Assembly: GCA_905221605.1 (NCBI GenBank)
Contig: CAJNDS010002631.1
Location: 62,001-126,000, forward strand
Reading direction: 5' to 3'
Length of the DNA: 64,000 nt
Origin: Symbiodinium natans
Lineage: Eukaryota; Sar; Dinophyceae; Suessiales; Symbiodiniaceae
The translations under genes and the position numbers were made by a program. Numbering within the stretch: the first letter of the stretch is position 1; each line of letters starts with the position of its first letter. Below, piece after piece: positions 50,032-61,164 of this stretch. The notes beneath the pieces were generated by a model. It saw only the letters and a list, made by a program, of their open reading frames with translations, ran no database searches and was not told the DNA's origin.

Positions 50032-50788
50032 AAGTGAAACATAACAAAACGGGGGACCGCGGGAGGGCACTTGTCTGCTACTTTTCCTCCAACGATACCT
50101 CTCGGTTGTACGAAAAATTGGCAAAAACCAAAAACAATCTTGGAGTCTTGCAATTTAGGCCCTCTGATGGAAGAGTCCCCAAAAATTGGTTTTTCCCGGC
50201 ACCTCTGAAACAAAAAATGCTTGCTATCTGCTCACAGCATTCCAGTTCGTGGCATCCCTACTTTCGTCAGTCTTTGGTAGTCCCGCATAGAAACAGTCCC
50301 CAAGATAGGTTTTTCTATGTATGATATGTGTGATTGTTTTTTCCTTGTGTCTGCGTGTTCATATCAGTGTAAGATAAGCTCGAAAAGAAACCTTTTCTTA
50401 TACAAAAAGACTCGCTTCTGTGAATGACTTCTTACTCACAAACATGAAACAGTTTTGTAGACTCATCGCTGAATGCACGAAAGAGAGAAAACATTTTGGA
50501 ACTCGTAAATCCCAAAGCTTAACCCTGCGGCTTGCCAAAGATTATATCAAGATTTGTGGATATTTAGACTACAGGGATTCCTAAGTCCAAATTCAAGAGC
50601 CTATACAGCAAGTTTCAACATTAGTATTTCCTGATCTTTTTCCATTCGAAATCGTGTTGTGAGTAAGTTGTTCTACTGGCATACTGGTAGACGAAGGAGA
50701 AGCAAAACGGTTATCTGACTAAGAAAAGGCACGTCTCTTCGAAGATCTCCACTTACATGTAAGCATACTGAGCACTTTTTTCAGAAGG

Positions 50789-51229
50789 ATGTTTGAAAAA
50801 ATATTCTTTACATTAAAACAAAACCGTAGAAAACCACAAACAGCAACAGCAAAAAACAAATTCGTGTGTAAAGCACAGGCCTACTGTGCATCTTGCTCTC
50901 TTTTTCGCACAAGAGAAGTCAAACAAGACATACGAGAGACATCAAACAAGCTCAAAAAACAAAAAGCGTGCCCGCACACAGTCCCCTGGACTCAGATAAC
51001 TGCGTGCAAAAGACACAGCGAAAAAGGCGCGAAACGCGAGCGTCCTCACCATAGTTGGCACGAAGCCTGCCGGCGTCGAACGCCCGGTAGACTATTTGCG
51101 GTGGCACGCAGGGCCACAGTGGTCGGACCACGAACCCAGAATCTGAACTCGTTCAAGAAGCACACTGGACGACCATGTGGCCACCCGACATTGCGCCTGA
51201 CACTAGCCAAACATTTTGCACCACTCTAG
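50789..51229 (+). CDS. Basic ORF of 146 codons, ATG start, in an AT-richer island
   Basis: ATG 50789 to TAG 51227-51229. It begins MFEKIFFTLKQNRRKPQTAT and contains a KLKKQK cluster and many Arg/Lys/His residues. It lies in an island with no telomere-type array, and base use differs from the flanks. It could be a small basic protein or part of an old mobile element, but no domain was recognised and the length is within chance. Confidence 0.3.
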   Translation: MFEKIFFTLKQNRRKPQTATAKNKFVCKAQAYCASCSLFRTREVKQDIRETSNKLKKQKACPHTVPWTQITACKRHSEKGAKRERPHHSWHEACRRRTPGRLFAVARRATVVGPRTQNLNSFKKHTGRPCGHPTLRLTLAKHFAPL

Positions 51230-51459
51230 AAAGGCACACCTTGAACAGTTTGATGTGTCCTGACACAGTGGCGCACCAGTCATCCAGACCAAGTGCAGCA
51301 AGGAGACATCAAAAAAGCTGCGCACAAACGATGATGCGCTCGATACCTCCGCTTGCTTTTGTTTGTAAAGCGGCGTCATCTAACAGCACCTACATTCAGC
51401 CTTGTTAGTTGTTCAGCTTTCTTGCGATTAAGTCGCTAGTGCCCCTGACTCGATCTAGA

Positions 51460-53270
51460 CCTCCCCCTTCCTACTTCTTGTAACGCGCTGCAGAATTAGT
51501 ACTTGCATGCGAAGCGCGCATCGGAACTCCAGGCCTATATGTGCGCTCGCCAATGGTTCAGCGAGTCGTGCATTGGGCCGAGGCCTGACGCTGCGTTGCG
51601 CACGGGGTTGAAACTGGGCGTTGAACCTTGCAGTTTTCGAGGTAACAGAATTGCAGTTGAAGACAGGCTTGAACTTAGGCAGGGTGTTGGAAGTAAAGGG
51701 ACGGCGTTGTATCTCACGAGTCGGAAGGGAGCAAGCAAGCATGGGCTTCCAATGTTCAAGTTTTGGCCCCAGGCTCTTGGGCTTGAATCCGGGCTCCAAA
51801 CCCTCCTGCGTTCGTCTCGCGGCTCCATTGTACTCTTGATTTCGGCATAGCCCTCTGAAACTTGTTAAGGCCCAAAGGCTGTCAGTCGAAGACATGCTTT
51901 CTTTCAAGCTTGAAGCTAGTAGTTGCACAGCAAAATGGTGTGATCGCTTTGTGAGAACTGAGTGGCTTTGCTCGGATCCTGAGAACCCAAACGCTTAGCA
52001 ACTCCAGTGCTTTTGAGAGGCAAAAAAGCCCGGCCGTCGTGGCGCAGCAGAGGAGATGAGTTCTTCGGCATCCTCCTCTGAGTGAGACCAAAGGTTCTGT
52101 AAAGCTTGCGCTAGCGTTTGTAAGGTCTCAGCAAGTTGTACAGCAACATAAAACTCTTTAGCAACAACTTGGGTTTGAGGGATGTTTTGGCGTTTCTGGT
52201 GGGATGTGATGAGCTTGAAAGGTTGGCACTTTTGCTCACGATAACCTGAAGCATTTAGCTTTTTAAACAGAAGCCGATGGCAGACACGTGAGTGGTTGTA
52301 GAAAGAGGCAGGCTGTTATCATCGATGAGCACTAAGACCCAAACCCCTCAACCCGAAATCGTATCTTGTCGGACCTTCTTGGCTTGCGCGGGAAAAGCGA
52401 ATCAAGCGTTTGAGATCTGGACCTTCACAACAATGGTATCTATGTATGTACGTATGTATATATGTATGTATATGTGTGTGTGTGCATATGTGGATGTATT
52501 TATGTATATGTAGATACAAAATACATATATGTATGCAGATGTGTATGTGAATGTAAGGTGTATCATAATACGGCTTCCCATCACTTTCCCTATACCATTC
52601 CATACATCCCTGTTCCATTAATGCCACCCTCTGCCCCCCCCCCCCCCCCCCTAACATCGGCCATGGACTTCAACAACAATCAACCGCATCGATATTTCAT
52701 TCGCTTATCTTACCGAATTACACGCTTTCAACCGAAATTTTGACGAAGCCTCGACAGCACTAGGTGGCAGAGCCCGTCAAGACATCAGAAAAGCAGTCCT
52801 AATCGCTAATTGGGCCAAGAAAAAATCCTCTTGCAGGCGCTGCTTCATGGCTCTCCTGGCGCCGTGAGACGGGTTCAGCTTTTTTGATGGCAACCTTTTT
52901 GCGTGAAGCGTACAAAATAGGGGCGCTCACTGGTAGTGCAGCCCACCCCAAACCACCTCACTTCAGGGCATGATTATGCGGCTTGCGGGCGGCCTGCTGC
53001 TCGACCGACCCGACCCTTTTCCTTGTCCATACAGGTCCGGCTTTCGGTCGACGTGGTCAACTACGGTATAAACATCAGGCTAGCTACAGCTGATACATGT
53101 GTCTGCACTGCCCGCCCTGAAGCCTAGGGTTGACAATCGACAACATGCACTTTCACAAACTGCCAAAGCCCCCAGCGCAGATCTCCTTTGCGCGCGGCGG
53201 TGGGCGGAAGAGGTCCCTTGAGCAAGCGCAGTTTCCGATGCTTTGGGTTCTGAGGCTTATTTTGGAACCC
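51460..53270. other. 1.8 kb with no supported gene
   Basis: Overlapping 70-157-codon frames on both strands at 51455-51928 look like chance ORFs. A microsatellite is at 52438 and a C-run at 52637-52651. Confidence 0.5.
52438..52560 (+). repeat. (GTAT)n/(GTGT)n microsatellite
   Basis: ATGTATGTACGTATGTATAT-type run with GTGTGTGTGT inside. The minus-strand Tyr/Ile/His frames are artefacts. Confidence 0.85.
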
Positions 53271-53284
53271 TAAGCCCTAGAACC

Positions 53285-53328
53285 CCAAACCCTAAACCCT
53301 AAACCCTAAACCCTAAACCCTAAACCCT
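53285..53328 (-). repeat. CCCTAAA array, about 6 units
   Basis: Preceded by CCCTAAGCCCTAGAACCCC variants. Confidence 0.9.
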
Positions 53329-54362
53329 GTGCGCGGCCTTGAGTCTTGAGGTTCAGGTTGGGAGGTGGGGGGGGTTTTTCTCCTAAGCACATCGTTCGGG
53401 GATCACTACCTCGCGCCAGGCCTGTGCTTCCCCTCACGGTTGCCATCTCGAGCCCTTCGTTTGTCTTGTCCAGGGCAAGTAGAAGAAGTAGAAACAGCAT
53501 CCAGCGGCCCTGGGAGCACAGGAGCTCCCCAAAAAGGGCCCTAGAGATCCGTGAGCGCTCAGCCTTGAAGTTGTCTAAGCTGTCAGCACCAACGAAGGGT
53601 CACTGCGAACAGGTCCTACCTGCGACTGGTGGAGATGGCGTGGCCTCGAGCGCAGGCACTGCTCGACGCCGACTCGACCCAACGTTGTGATGCTTCAGGG
53701 CTCCACGAACCTTAGCTAGGCTTTGAAGTGACTAGCTGCTCTTGTTTCGTTAGGCTTCGATCCCACGTACTGTTCACGTGGCTCTACATATCCTCCATGA
53801 CAAAAAAGATGCAGCTAGATCTACTGAGTAGCTGCTACTGCGCGCCCGTCATACGCCATGATCGTATGGTGACCGTAGTTTTGAAGACCTAGAACTGCAG
53901 TTCCAACCTAGTTGAAGTTTGACTGAGACCACCCCAAAGCCCTCAAATCGAGGCGGCTCCGGCAACCGGATCCAACCGTGCAGGCTCAGGCACTCAGCAG
54001 CAGCAGCTCTTGTGTCGAGAAGGGTTGATGGCTTGGTACAGCATCACGATGCATCTTCTGATCAAGAGCATGGAAACTTGAATCATCTCATCACACTGCT
54101 CACAGTCGTTGCATGCCGAGACCTGCTCATTCTCTCTGTTCCGGGCCCCGGCTGCAACTCCTACCCCAATCTTCATCAAGTTGCTGGCAATAGAACTTGC
54201 CAGCCCCTAAACCGTACATATCCTACATATCCTCTATGCTCGGACGGGCTGCGTATGAGTTTCTTTACTGTCACTATCCGGGACGAGGGACTGGCAAGGG
54301 CTTTTTGGAATTGACTCTGTGAGATTCTTCAGGCAACTCAGAGGATCTTCTTTCTACCATTA

Positions 54363-54690
54363 CACACCGTTACCGATTGCTTGCCGCCACTACCCACCAT
54401 TTCCACCATTCCACCTATCCCGCCTGTGCAGCCATTCTCTGCCATCCCCCACCATTACCCGTTACCCACCCACCCCACCCATTCCCAGCACCACTCCCCA
54501 GCATGAACAATTTCAACGGTTACCCGCACACCTTTCCCCACCATTCCCGACAACTCCCCACCATTTCACAATTCCCCACCCATTTCCACCAGCATTCCCA
54601 CCACAACCCCCTTGCCCACCAGTACCCACCGTTCCTGCCAGTACCTACCAGTCCTGCCACTGCCCACCATTCCCACCATTCACCAAAGTC
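54363..54690 (+). repeat. Pyrimidine-rich degenerate repeat (CCCACCATTC)n
   Basis: Imperfect CCCACCATT-type decamers with little G over about 330 bases. Pro/His/Phe-rich frames across it are unlikely to be genes. Confidence 0.75.
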
Positions 54691-54904
54691 CTACGCAATT
54701 AGGTCTTTTGAGCTTTCTGTTTTCCAAGCTAGCTGCTGGTAACTCATAATCTGGCGTCGTTGCCATGTAAGCAAAGCTTCGCTTGATGACTGTAATTCAA
54801 GGCTCACATGTAAGACAAGCTGTTTGCGCATCTGTGCAGTAGTTGGGAGGTCTTCATCAGTCGGGGGTGTTCGGAACCCGGTGTTCCCAACATAGGGGCA
54901 GGTG

Positions 54905-55205
54905 CGAGCTACTTTACATAGTTCTTACATGGTGCTTACAAGTGCCTGCACATTGCTCACTTGGTGCTTACATTGTGCTTACATAGTGCTTACATGGCGC
55001 TTACATGGTGCTTACATAGTACACACACGGTGCTCACGTAGCGCTTTTAGTTCTTATCACATGGTGCTTGCATTGCGCTTACATTGCACTTACATGGTGC
55101 TTGTATCGTGCTAAGATGGTTTCAAGATGGTGCTTCCATGGTGCTTACATGCTGCGTACATGGTGCTTATATCGTGCTTACATCGTGCTTACATGCTGAT
55201 TACAT
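54905..55205 (+). repeat. Tandem repeat of about 11 bases (CTTACATGGTG)n
   Basis: Roughly 25 imperfect units such as TGCTTACATGG, TGCTTACATAG and TGCTTACATCG. The unit is not a multiple of three, so the Leu/His/Thr frames are coincidental. Confidence 0.85.
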
Positions 55206-55426
55206 GCTTTTGAAGCTGAGCTTAAACCCTATTTACCCCCTAATTCCCATGGAAACTGAGCACCTCTGTTTAGCCTGAACCTTAGAATAGAAATGCAAAG
55301 CCCTTGGATAAGCATGGGGGGCCCAAGGCCCAACAAAAAGAACCGGCATAATCCAAATTGAAAAACGGTCACCGACCGAGAACACAGAAGAAACACCCTA
55401 AGTAATGTTACAAAAAAGCCAACAGG

Positions 55427-55460
55427 CCCTAAGCCCTAAACCCTAAACCCTAAACCCTAC
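55427..55460 (-). repeat. CCCTAAA array, about 4 units
   Basis: The left half of a bracket with 55571. Confidence 0.9.
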
Positions 55461-55496
55461 GCCCCTCCTCAAACCGCCTTGAACCATGCCCTGCAG

Positions 55497-55549
55497 CTGG
55501 TGGCGGTGGAGCCGGCAAAGCTGCTGCTGCCCTCGAGCAGGCCTGCAAG
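55497..55549 (+). CDS. Exon candidate with P-loop-like GGGGAGK
   Basis: ATGCCCTGCAG| and CTGCAAG|GTTTCAGG enclose 53 bases. One frame reads GGGGAGKAAAALEQACK; a second reads LVAVEPAKLLLPSSRPA. The GxxGxGK spacing recalls a Walker A loop, but the Ser/Thr after Lys is Ala, so nucleotide binding is not supported. It is bracketed by CCCTAAA (to 55460) and TTTAGGG (from 55571). Confidence 0.3.
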
Positions 55550-55570
55550 GTTTCAGGCTTTGGGACTTAC

Positions 55571-55606
55571 TTAGGGATTAGGGTTTAGGGTTTAGGGTTT
55601 AGGGTT
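55571..55606 (+). repeat. TTTAGGG array, about 4 units
   Basis: It begins TTAGGGATTAGGG and ends TTTAGGGTTTTGCGG. Confidence 0.85.
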
Positions 55607-56817
55607 TTGCGGAGTTTGGGGAGTTGGGGATGTTCAGGGCTTTACGAGTAGACTGCGCCCGAACAAAGTTTGGAACGCCATGGAAGCTACCAAGTTCAAC
55701 AAGTTCCTTGAAGTACGATAGTTCTGGTTAGCCCTCGTAGGAGCTACTGTTTTCTCGGTACTTTGAGCACGAAAAGAACACGTGTTTCGAATTTCTTCCC
55801 TCCCAAGCCCATTGGAGATTAATCTGTTGGGAATCCAGGGCTGATGTGGGCCGGTCCGCTGACAAGCAGGTGCTGTGAATTCTCTGCACTCCAAACCAAC
55901 AGGGCTCCAACTAGCTGTCAACACGCAACGCTGACGCTTGCGTCTGAACGCACGAAAACTTTGACACAAATGCGGCATTGGAGACGACAAAGAGCAGCAA
56001 CTTCTTAGGCCTGCTGGAATTTTCTGCAATGCATGCCTGACATGATGTTGGCGAAGGGGTTCTGCCTGGGTGTCGCCGTTGTTCGATTGTTGCAGACAAT
56101 GTCCACGGCAGCCGCATAAGACTTCTATGGAATGGCAATGGAAACTCGTTATAATGTTTACTCCGTGTGGTAACGTCGGCTTTATGCCGAACTGTCAGCA
56201 TCATTAGCACAACAGGTGGGTAATACGCGACCGTGCGCAAAAACATCAAGCGGCACTGAAGCTACAACTCGCAAGGGAGGGAGCTTCGGACGAGCATCTC
56301 AGCTACAAGATGGTGCAATCGATTGCGGGAGACCTGTTGCAGCCTCCGCGTTAGCGCCAGCGCATAAACTCGAAGAAGCGATGAGCCTAGCGCGCAGACG
56401 CCTGAGCGACACAGACTTGCATCGTGCAATGGAAATGTAAGATTGCGAGGCTGTACCACCGTGCACAACTGACTTAGCGGGCATGGCACGTTCCAAGTGT
56501 CTTCGCAGCTACAGAAGCTGGGCCACTTAACGCTAAGCGAAAAGCTGCTGACCAGTCCAGACCTAGCATGCCTTCAACATGACTGGTCCTCCTGCATGCC
56601 GTCGGCTACTGCAGTTGAGCTCCCGGCTCTGTCTATGTCGTTGCCTCCAGCAACTGTGTGAAAGCCACCGGCTGTGCCTCCGGCACCACACACTTCAGCG
56701 CTCCCGGCACTGTTACTGTTGACACTCCCGGCGCCACTGGCACCCGGCCCCGAATGCGAATCACACAAAGCTTCAGCCTGGGCTGGTCAGCGACTCGTTT
56801 GCCAGCATGGTAGTTGA

Positions 56818-57141
56818 AACCCAGGAGGTGGGCTGGCTCAGGGGAACATCTTGCTCGGCCACATGTGCCCGCTCCTCGCTCGCCAGCAAATGCAGGGCCG
56901 CGCACTGCCAAATAGCACAATCCTGATAAGGTTTGTACTGGGCATGGTGTCCGGGTTCTCATGGTTCCATGCAACCTTTTAGGAGATCCTGGCATGCAAG
57001 ATTTGCAACCTGGGCGCTTCCTTCGGCTTGGTCTTCCGACACTTTTTCGAGCCCCGCTTCTCAGAGATGGCCTCAATCATCCACCACAGGGTCTACAACC
57101 TTAAGAAACTGTCAGCCACGCTGCTGGTGACGACATCCTGA
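56818..57141 (+). pseudogene. Coding-like remnant with one in-frame TAG
   Basis: One frame of 108 codons reads GNILLGHMCPLLARQQMQGR, then STILIRFVLGMVSGFSWFHA TF. It meets TAG at 56980-56982 and goes on as EILACKICNLGASFGLVFRH, FFEPRFSEMASIIHHRVYNL and KKLSATLLVTTS to TGA 57139-57141. Both halves look membrane-associated. Upstream, other frames read a Pro/Ala-rich stretch (ELPALSMSLPPATV), suggesting further frame breaks. This fits a decayed retrogene or two exons, with the TAG inside an acceptor (CAACCTTTTAG|GAGATC). I recognise no family. Confidence 0.3.
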
Positions 57142-57163
57142 CGTCCAAGGTCCAAAGGCGGAC

Positions 57164-57361
57164 ATGGGCTGCACTCTAGCGTTCCTAGAAGGCCCATGTG
57201 CTGCGAGAGCGAAAGATGCTGCTAGGCTGCTCGGCCAGCTGGTGCCGGCGGAGAAGACAGCGCAAGGCAGCGGTTTGTCGGCAAAAGGACCTTGGAGATT
57301 AGCCATCAGGATCCAGGATTTGCTGGCGCAGGGTGCCCAAATTCGAGACGCAAAGCCTTAG
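57164..57361 (+). CDS. Small ORF of 65 codons, ATG start
   Basis: ATG 57164 to TAG 57359-57361, containing GPCAARAKDAARLLGQLVPA, then KGPWRLAIRIQDLLAQGAQI. It looks like an alanine-rich helical segment. It follows the coding-like remnant by 22 bases in a different frame and may belong to the same decayed or spliced gene. Confidence 0.3.
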   Translation: MGCTLAFLEGPCAARAKDAARLLGQLVPAEKTAQGSGLSAKGPWRLAIRIQDLLAQGAQIRDAKP

Positions 57362-58205
57362 GGCCTTTGATTCTGACCGTGCCCGGCACCAATGAGTACC
57401 AAGTACCTTCTCAAGCAGGCGTCCCGCTCGACACAAACACTTGGCCAAGCAGTTCCCAGATCTTGGGCAAAGCGCTGCAGTAGTGCTGCATACCACTGCC
57501 CCTCCACCGCGATCTATCCAGCCAGTCCCCACTTGAAGCAGTGGGTTTCCGGTGTGTTTTCGCAGTATCTGCGTCTAAGGTCAGTTTCACCCAATCAGTG
57601 CTGCAGTTCACACGTAATCTGTTTGGATGGCGCCCGCGTGAAAAAACAGCATTTCCCGCATACATCTGCCCCTTGAGTTTTTTTTCGCCCTGGTTTTCGC
57701 ATTGAAAGAAGTGCATCCTCCGGCGCATCTCAGATTTCTGCACCAGCCGCCTCACAAACGCTGTCTCACCCCAATCAATGAATGCTAAGCTGTGTCAAGT
57801 GAAAGTCAACGTCAAAGTGAAAGCAAAATTTGTTCCAGCAATGAGGAAATACCCAAAAGAACGTAAATCTCGATGATGGGTTTCATGATCCGACTTGCCC
57901 GCCTCAGAAGTAAAGACTCCACCAAGGGTTGGAATTGGCTTGGGGGGGCTGGCAGCCCCACCTGCGAATCCAGACTTTAGGCCCCCAGTTTTGGGTTTCG
58001 GGGCCTTCGCAAGGGTTTTTGCTTCACGGGGCATGAGCATCCAGGTAGCACATTAGTTCTGCCCTCCGAATTGGGAAGTGCCCAACAATCAAAGCCTGCT
58101 GTCGCCAAGCGAAGACTGTGGATCTCACAAGTCCTGCACCACTGACCTCATTGGTTCGCGCCAGGTCCTGCAAAGCAAAATATCGGGCACTGTCGTGGCG
58201 TCCGC

Positions 58206-58724
58206 CTACCGCACCTCTCCCCTGGTGGGGACCTCATCAGAGCAAGTGCTCGTTGTGGGAGTGTCTTGTTCTTGTGGCTTGGGCTCTCTCTTTCGGTTAG
58301 GGTGTTCAAAGCTTAGGCCGGGATTTGCGTCGAAGAGTTTGGGCTGGATTTCCATGTGGCAGTTCAGTGCTTCAGCACCATTAGCCATGAAGGAAGGAGT
58401 GAGGCTTCCTAGGCCCGGCATGTCGTCATTAGGGATTGTCCAGTTTTCCAGGAGGTCGAGCATGGGTTCTTCGGCGCTGGAAAAGCGAAAGACGGCAAGC
58501 GCTTGATGACAGACATACTTTCCCGTCTTCTCATGCCAATGACGCTTGAACCGGCTCCGGGATGTTATGTTGAACCTCACTTTTCTGATCAGCTGAACTG
58601 CTTGCGCTGAACTGCTTGCAAAATAGAATAGACGTGATGGTACATGCACAGACAGGATGATGTGCCTAAATAGGGCTCCACTCTGATGCTCTTTCGAATT
58701 TTGCTTGCAGGAAAGACCGGTCAT
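58206..58724 (-). CDS. Minus-strand ORF of 172 codons with ATG
   Basis: The frame has ATG at 58722-58724 (minus). It includes SRLFYFASSSAQAVQLIRKV, AEEPMLDLLENWTIPNDDMP, and a Pro/Lys/Thr-rich tail (NRKREPKPQEQDTPTTSTCS). The last part looks disordered. One or two ORFs of this length are expected by chance, and the + strand has a 142-codon frame from GTG 58078 over the same DNA, so this is a candidate only. Confidence 0.3.
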   Translation of the reverse strand: MTGLSCKQNSKEHQSGALFRHIILSVHVPSRLFYFASSSAQAVQLIRKVRFNITSRSRFKRHWHEKTGKYVCHQALAVFRFSSAEEPMLDLLENWTIPNDDMPGLGSLTPSFMANGAEALNCHMEIQPKLFDANPGLSFEHPNRKREPKPQEQDTPTTSTCSDEVPTRGEVR

Positions 58725-59039
58725 CTTCACGTCCACCGCTATGCGAACGTGCTAGTCCCTACAGCCTCAACCCTGAACCTGAAATCTTTGAAGCCAGAGC
58801 CCCAAGAAGCTGGAGAGACACCTTGCAGGCCCTTCTGCTGAAACCCTGCTTCGAAGGCCAGCTTGCTTTGGGACTTCAACGTTTTAAGTGTTTTGAACGT
58901 TTGGGAGCTGCGTTGATTCAGAAACTTAGAATTGGATAGGTCATCTCGGTGGCTTCGGCCTTCAGGATGAGGTCTCAGGATTTGAGCACTCTCAAGCCAA
59001 GAGGGTGCTAAGAGTAGCACGAGTAGGAACTGAAGAATT

Positions 59040-60180
59040 CAGGGCATTTGAGGCCCATGCAGTTCTCCACGAAATATGTTGGGCCTTCGTGCAGATAGGT
59101 TGGCGCAGCCCAAAGTTGACACCGACGAAAATACCACCAAGGTCTCCGTACCTGAGTGGGCGCTGAAAATCGTTGCAATCCTAAGTTTCATTGTGGGAAG
59201 GTGTCAGCTCCCTCTGCTTCGTCCATTGCATGCGTCTTGAACAGCCGGGAGCCGGGTGCTTCATGCCTACGTATATAAGGTGGACAAGTTCAGTTCGGCT
59301 GGCGAGTCAGGATTTGCAGGGGGTCGCGGCTGGCATCACTTGAGACCTTTACCCCCGGTGTCCCAACACGGATATGATGGCAACGCTAACACTACAGGAA
59401 TGTTGATCCAGAGCAGGAAATGTCCAAAACTCACGTGGTGAAGAAGTCAGAACTTGTGCAGATGCGAGATTGTTGCTACAGATGCCCTGCCACCTCTGAA
59501 GTAGGCTTTGCCCTGAGATGCGGAGCAATGCGGAGACAGTCTTAACATCCCCAATGCCGTACGAGTGCCTTTCTAGACCAATCCCAGCCAAGACCAAAAA
59601 TGTCAAAGCATTGCCAGTGTTAGCTTCCTTCGCAGACGCCTGAGTAAGGTCGCAGCTACCCTATTTCCAAGCAGCCGCACCCCTCCTCTCGAAGCTCTTC
59701 CAGTGGCTAGGCCGGGGAAGGACAAGCGGAGAACCTTTAGCTCGAGAGTTTGGGGTTGAAAGTTTGCCAACTCTTGTTGCTTACTTGTTTGGACGTGTGT
59801 TGCTGCACCAGCTTGTAAAGGCCACTGAAGCCACCCCCATTTGATTTGTTTGGGACGCGGACGGTACCAGATTCAAACACTTCTAATGAGTTTCAGCACT
59901 TCTAATGAGTTTCAGATTGCGTCAAGTTGCTGCGATTGCCACACTGTGCATGCCTTTAGAGAGGTGCACATCCTTGCAGAGTCTCTGTGCACTGCATAAG
60001 ATCAGTGCGTTCGCTTACGATATGTGTTGAGCGTGAAGTCAAAGCTGGAAGCCCAAACCCCCAGCTCCTTAATTGGCAAACTGAAGCCTAGAGTCTAGAT
60101 AGAACCCAAATCATCCCAAATCTCGAACCGGCAGGCATGGAGAGGAAAAGCCGCGGCTTCAGCGCAACAGGCACGTCTAG
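59040..60180. other. 1.1 kb with no supported gene
   Basis: Only short frames and a 20-base duplication at 59877. Confidence 0.5.
59877..59917 (+). repeat. Tandem duplication of 20 bases
   Basis: ACACTTCTAATGAGTTTCAG is followed by GCACTTCTAATGAGTTTCAG. Confidence 0.85.
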
Positions 60181-60482
60181 AGTTTAGGGTCTTGGACGAA
60201 ATATGGACGCTGACCTGCAAGTACCCCAAATTGCTAATCATGGCCTGGCAGCTGTCGCTGCGTCTTTCCGGCCCCTGTTTCACAAGATGAAAGAGTTTGA
60301 GAGGGCTCTCATTTTGCCTTTAACACAGACTTTCGGAACTCCACACCTGTCATCGCCTGCCTCAACACGAAAACAAAAAAGCTCACGAGATGAACTCGGA
60401 GGCTCCCCTCAGCTGCCCCGGCGGAGCCCCGCAGTGCCCCCACTGGCGCTGTCCGGAAGTACCGGTGCCTCTTGGGAAGTGG

Positions 60483-60540
60483 GTTTGGGGTTTAGGGTTT
60501 AGGGTTTAGGGTTTAGGGTTTAGGGTTTAGGGTTTAGGGG
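60483..60540 (+). repeat. TTTAGGG array, about 8 units
   Basis: It follows a Pro/Ser-rich open frame (LPRRSPAVPPLALSGSTGAS) at 60405-60480 that may be an exon. Confidence 0.95.
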
Positions 60541-61001
60541 GCTGCAGGTGTTGAGGGGTCTTGCATGCTCTTCGTCGTCGTATGAGATGAGGAAGCTTCG
60601 ACCATGTTCCAAAAAACAAAAAAGAACTATCAAAAACTCATATCCAGAGCTTATGAACTTCAAGCCCACCGCCAGGCTGGCAGAGGACTGCTAGGATGTT
60701 GAGGTGTTCAAGGAGGTTTCACTCAATCCCGTGTGTGCCTCCGCAATGTGGTCTCAATAAGAGTCGTCGGAAAATGTTGACGGCTCAGGGTGTCCCAAAG
60801 TACCCTCGGCCAACTCTCAAACCAAAGCCACAAAGGAGTCCCAGGGCCCCACCCCCCCCCCTGCCCCCCCCTTTGCACCTCAACATTACAGGCGGCAGCT
60901 GCACGTTGCCAGCGGACGTCCGCGAAGCCATTACAGAGAGCAGCGGGCTCGGAACAAGTTTAACCCACGTTGGCTGATCTCACTTTTCCTTGTGAACACT
61001 T

Positions 61002-61092
61002 CTATATCCCCCTTGGGAAATTTTTTTGTCCATATAAAACCCAAGAGGATATTAACAAATACTATGTTTATTAAGGTTCTAAGGGGAGTATA
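61002..61092. mobile_element. MITE-like element, family C copy 3, TSD ACTT/ACTA
   Basis: It begins CTATATCCCCCTTGGGA and ends TTCTAAGGGGAGTATAG, with the core CATATAAAACCCAAGAGGAT. The flanking tetramers ACTT and ACTA differ by one base. It lies 73 bases upstream of the exon candidate at 61165. Confidence 0.8.
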
Positions 61093-61164
61093 GACTACTT
61101 CACGCTCAGATTGCAGCATTGGAACCCAGCCTCGGGCAAGGCTCCATGAGCCTGGTGTCTGCAG

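Noticed and set aside
54319-54742. Pro/His-rich ORFs of 121-127 codons
   Set aside because: They are translations of the pyrimidine-rich repeat.
55497-55549. Functional Walker A P-loop
   Set aside because: The residue after the lysine is Ala, not Ser/Thr, and a second open frame competes.
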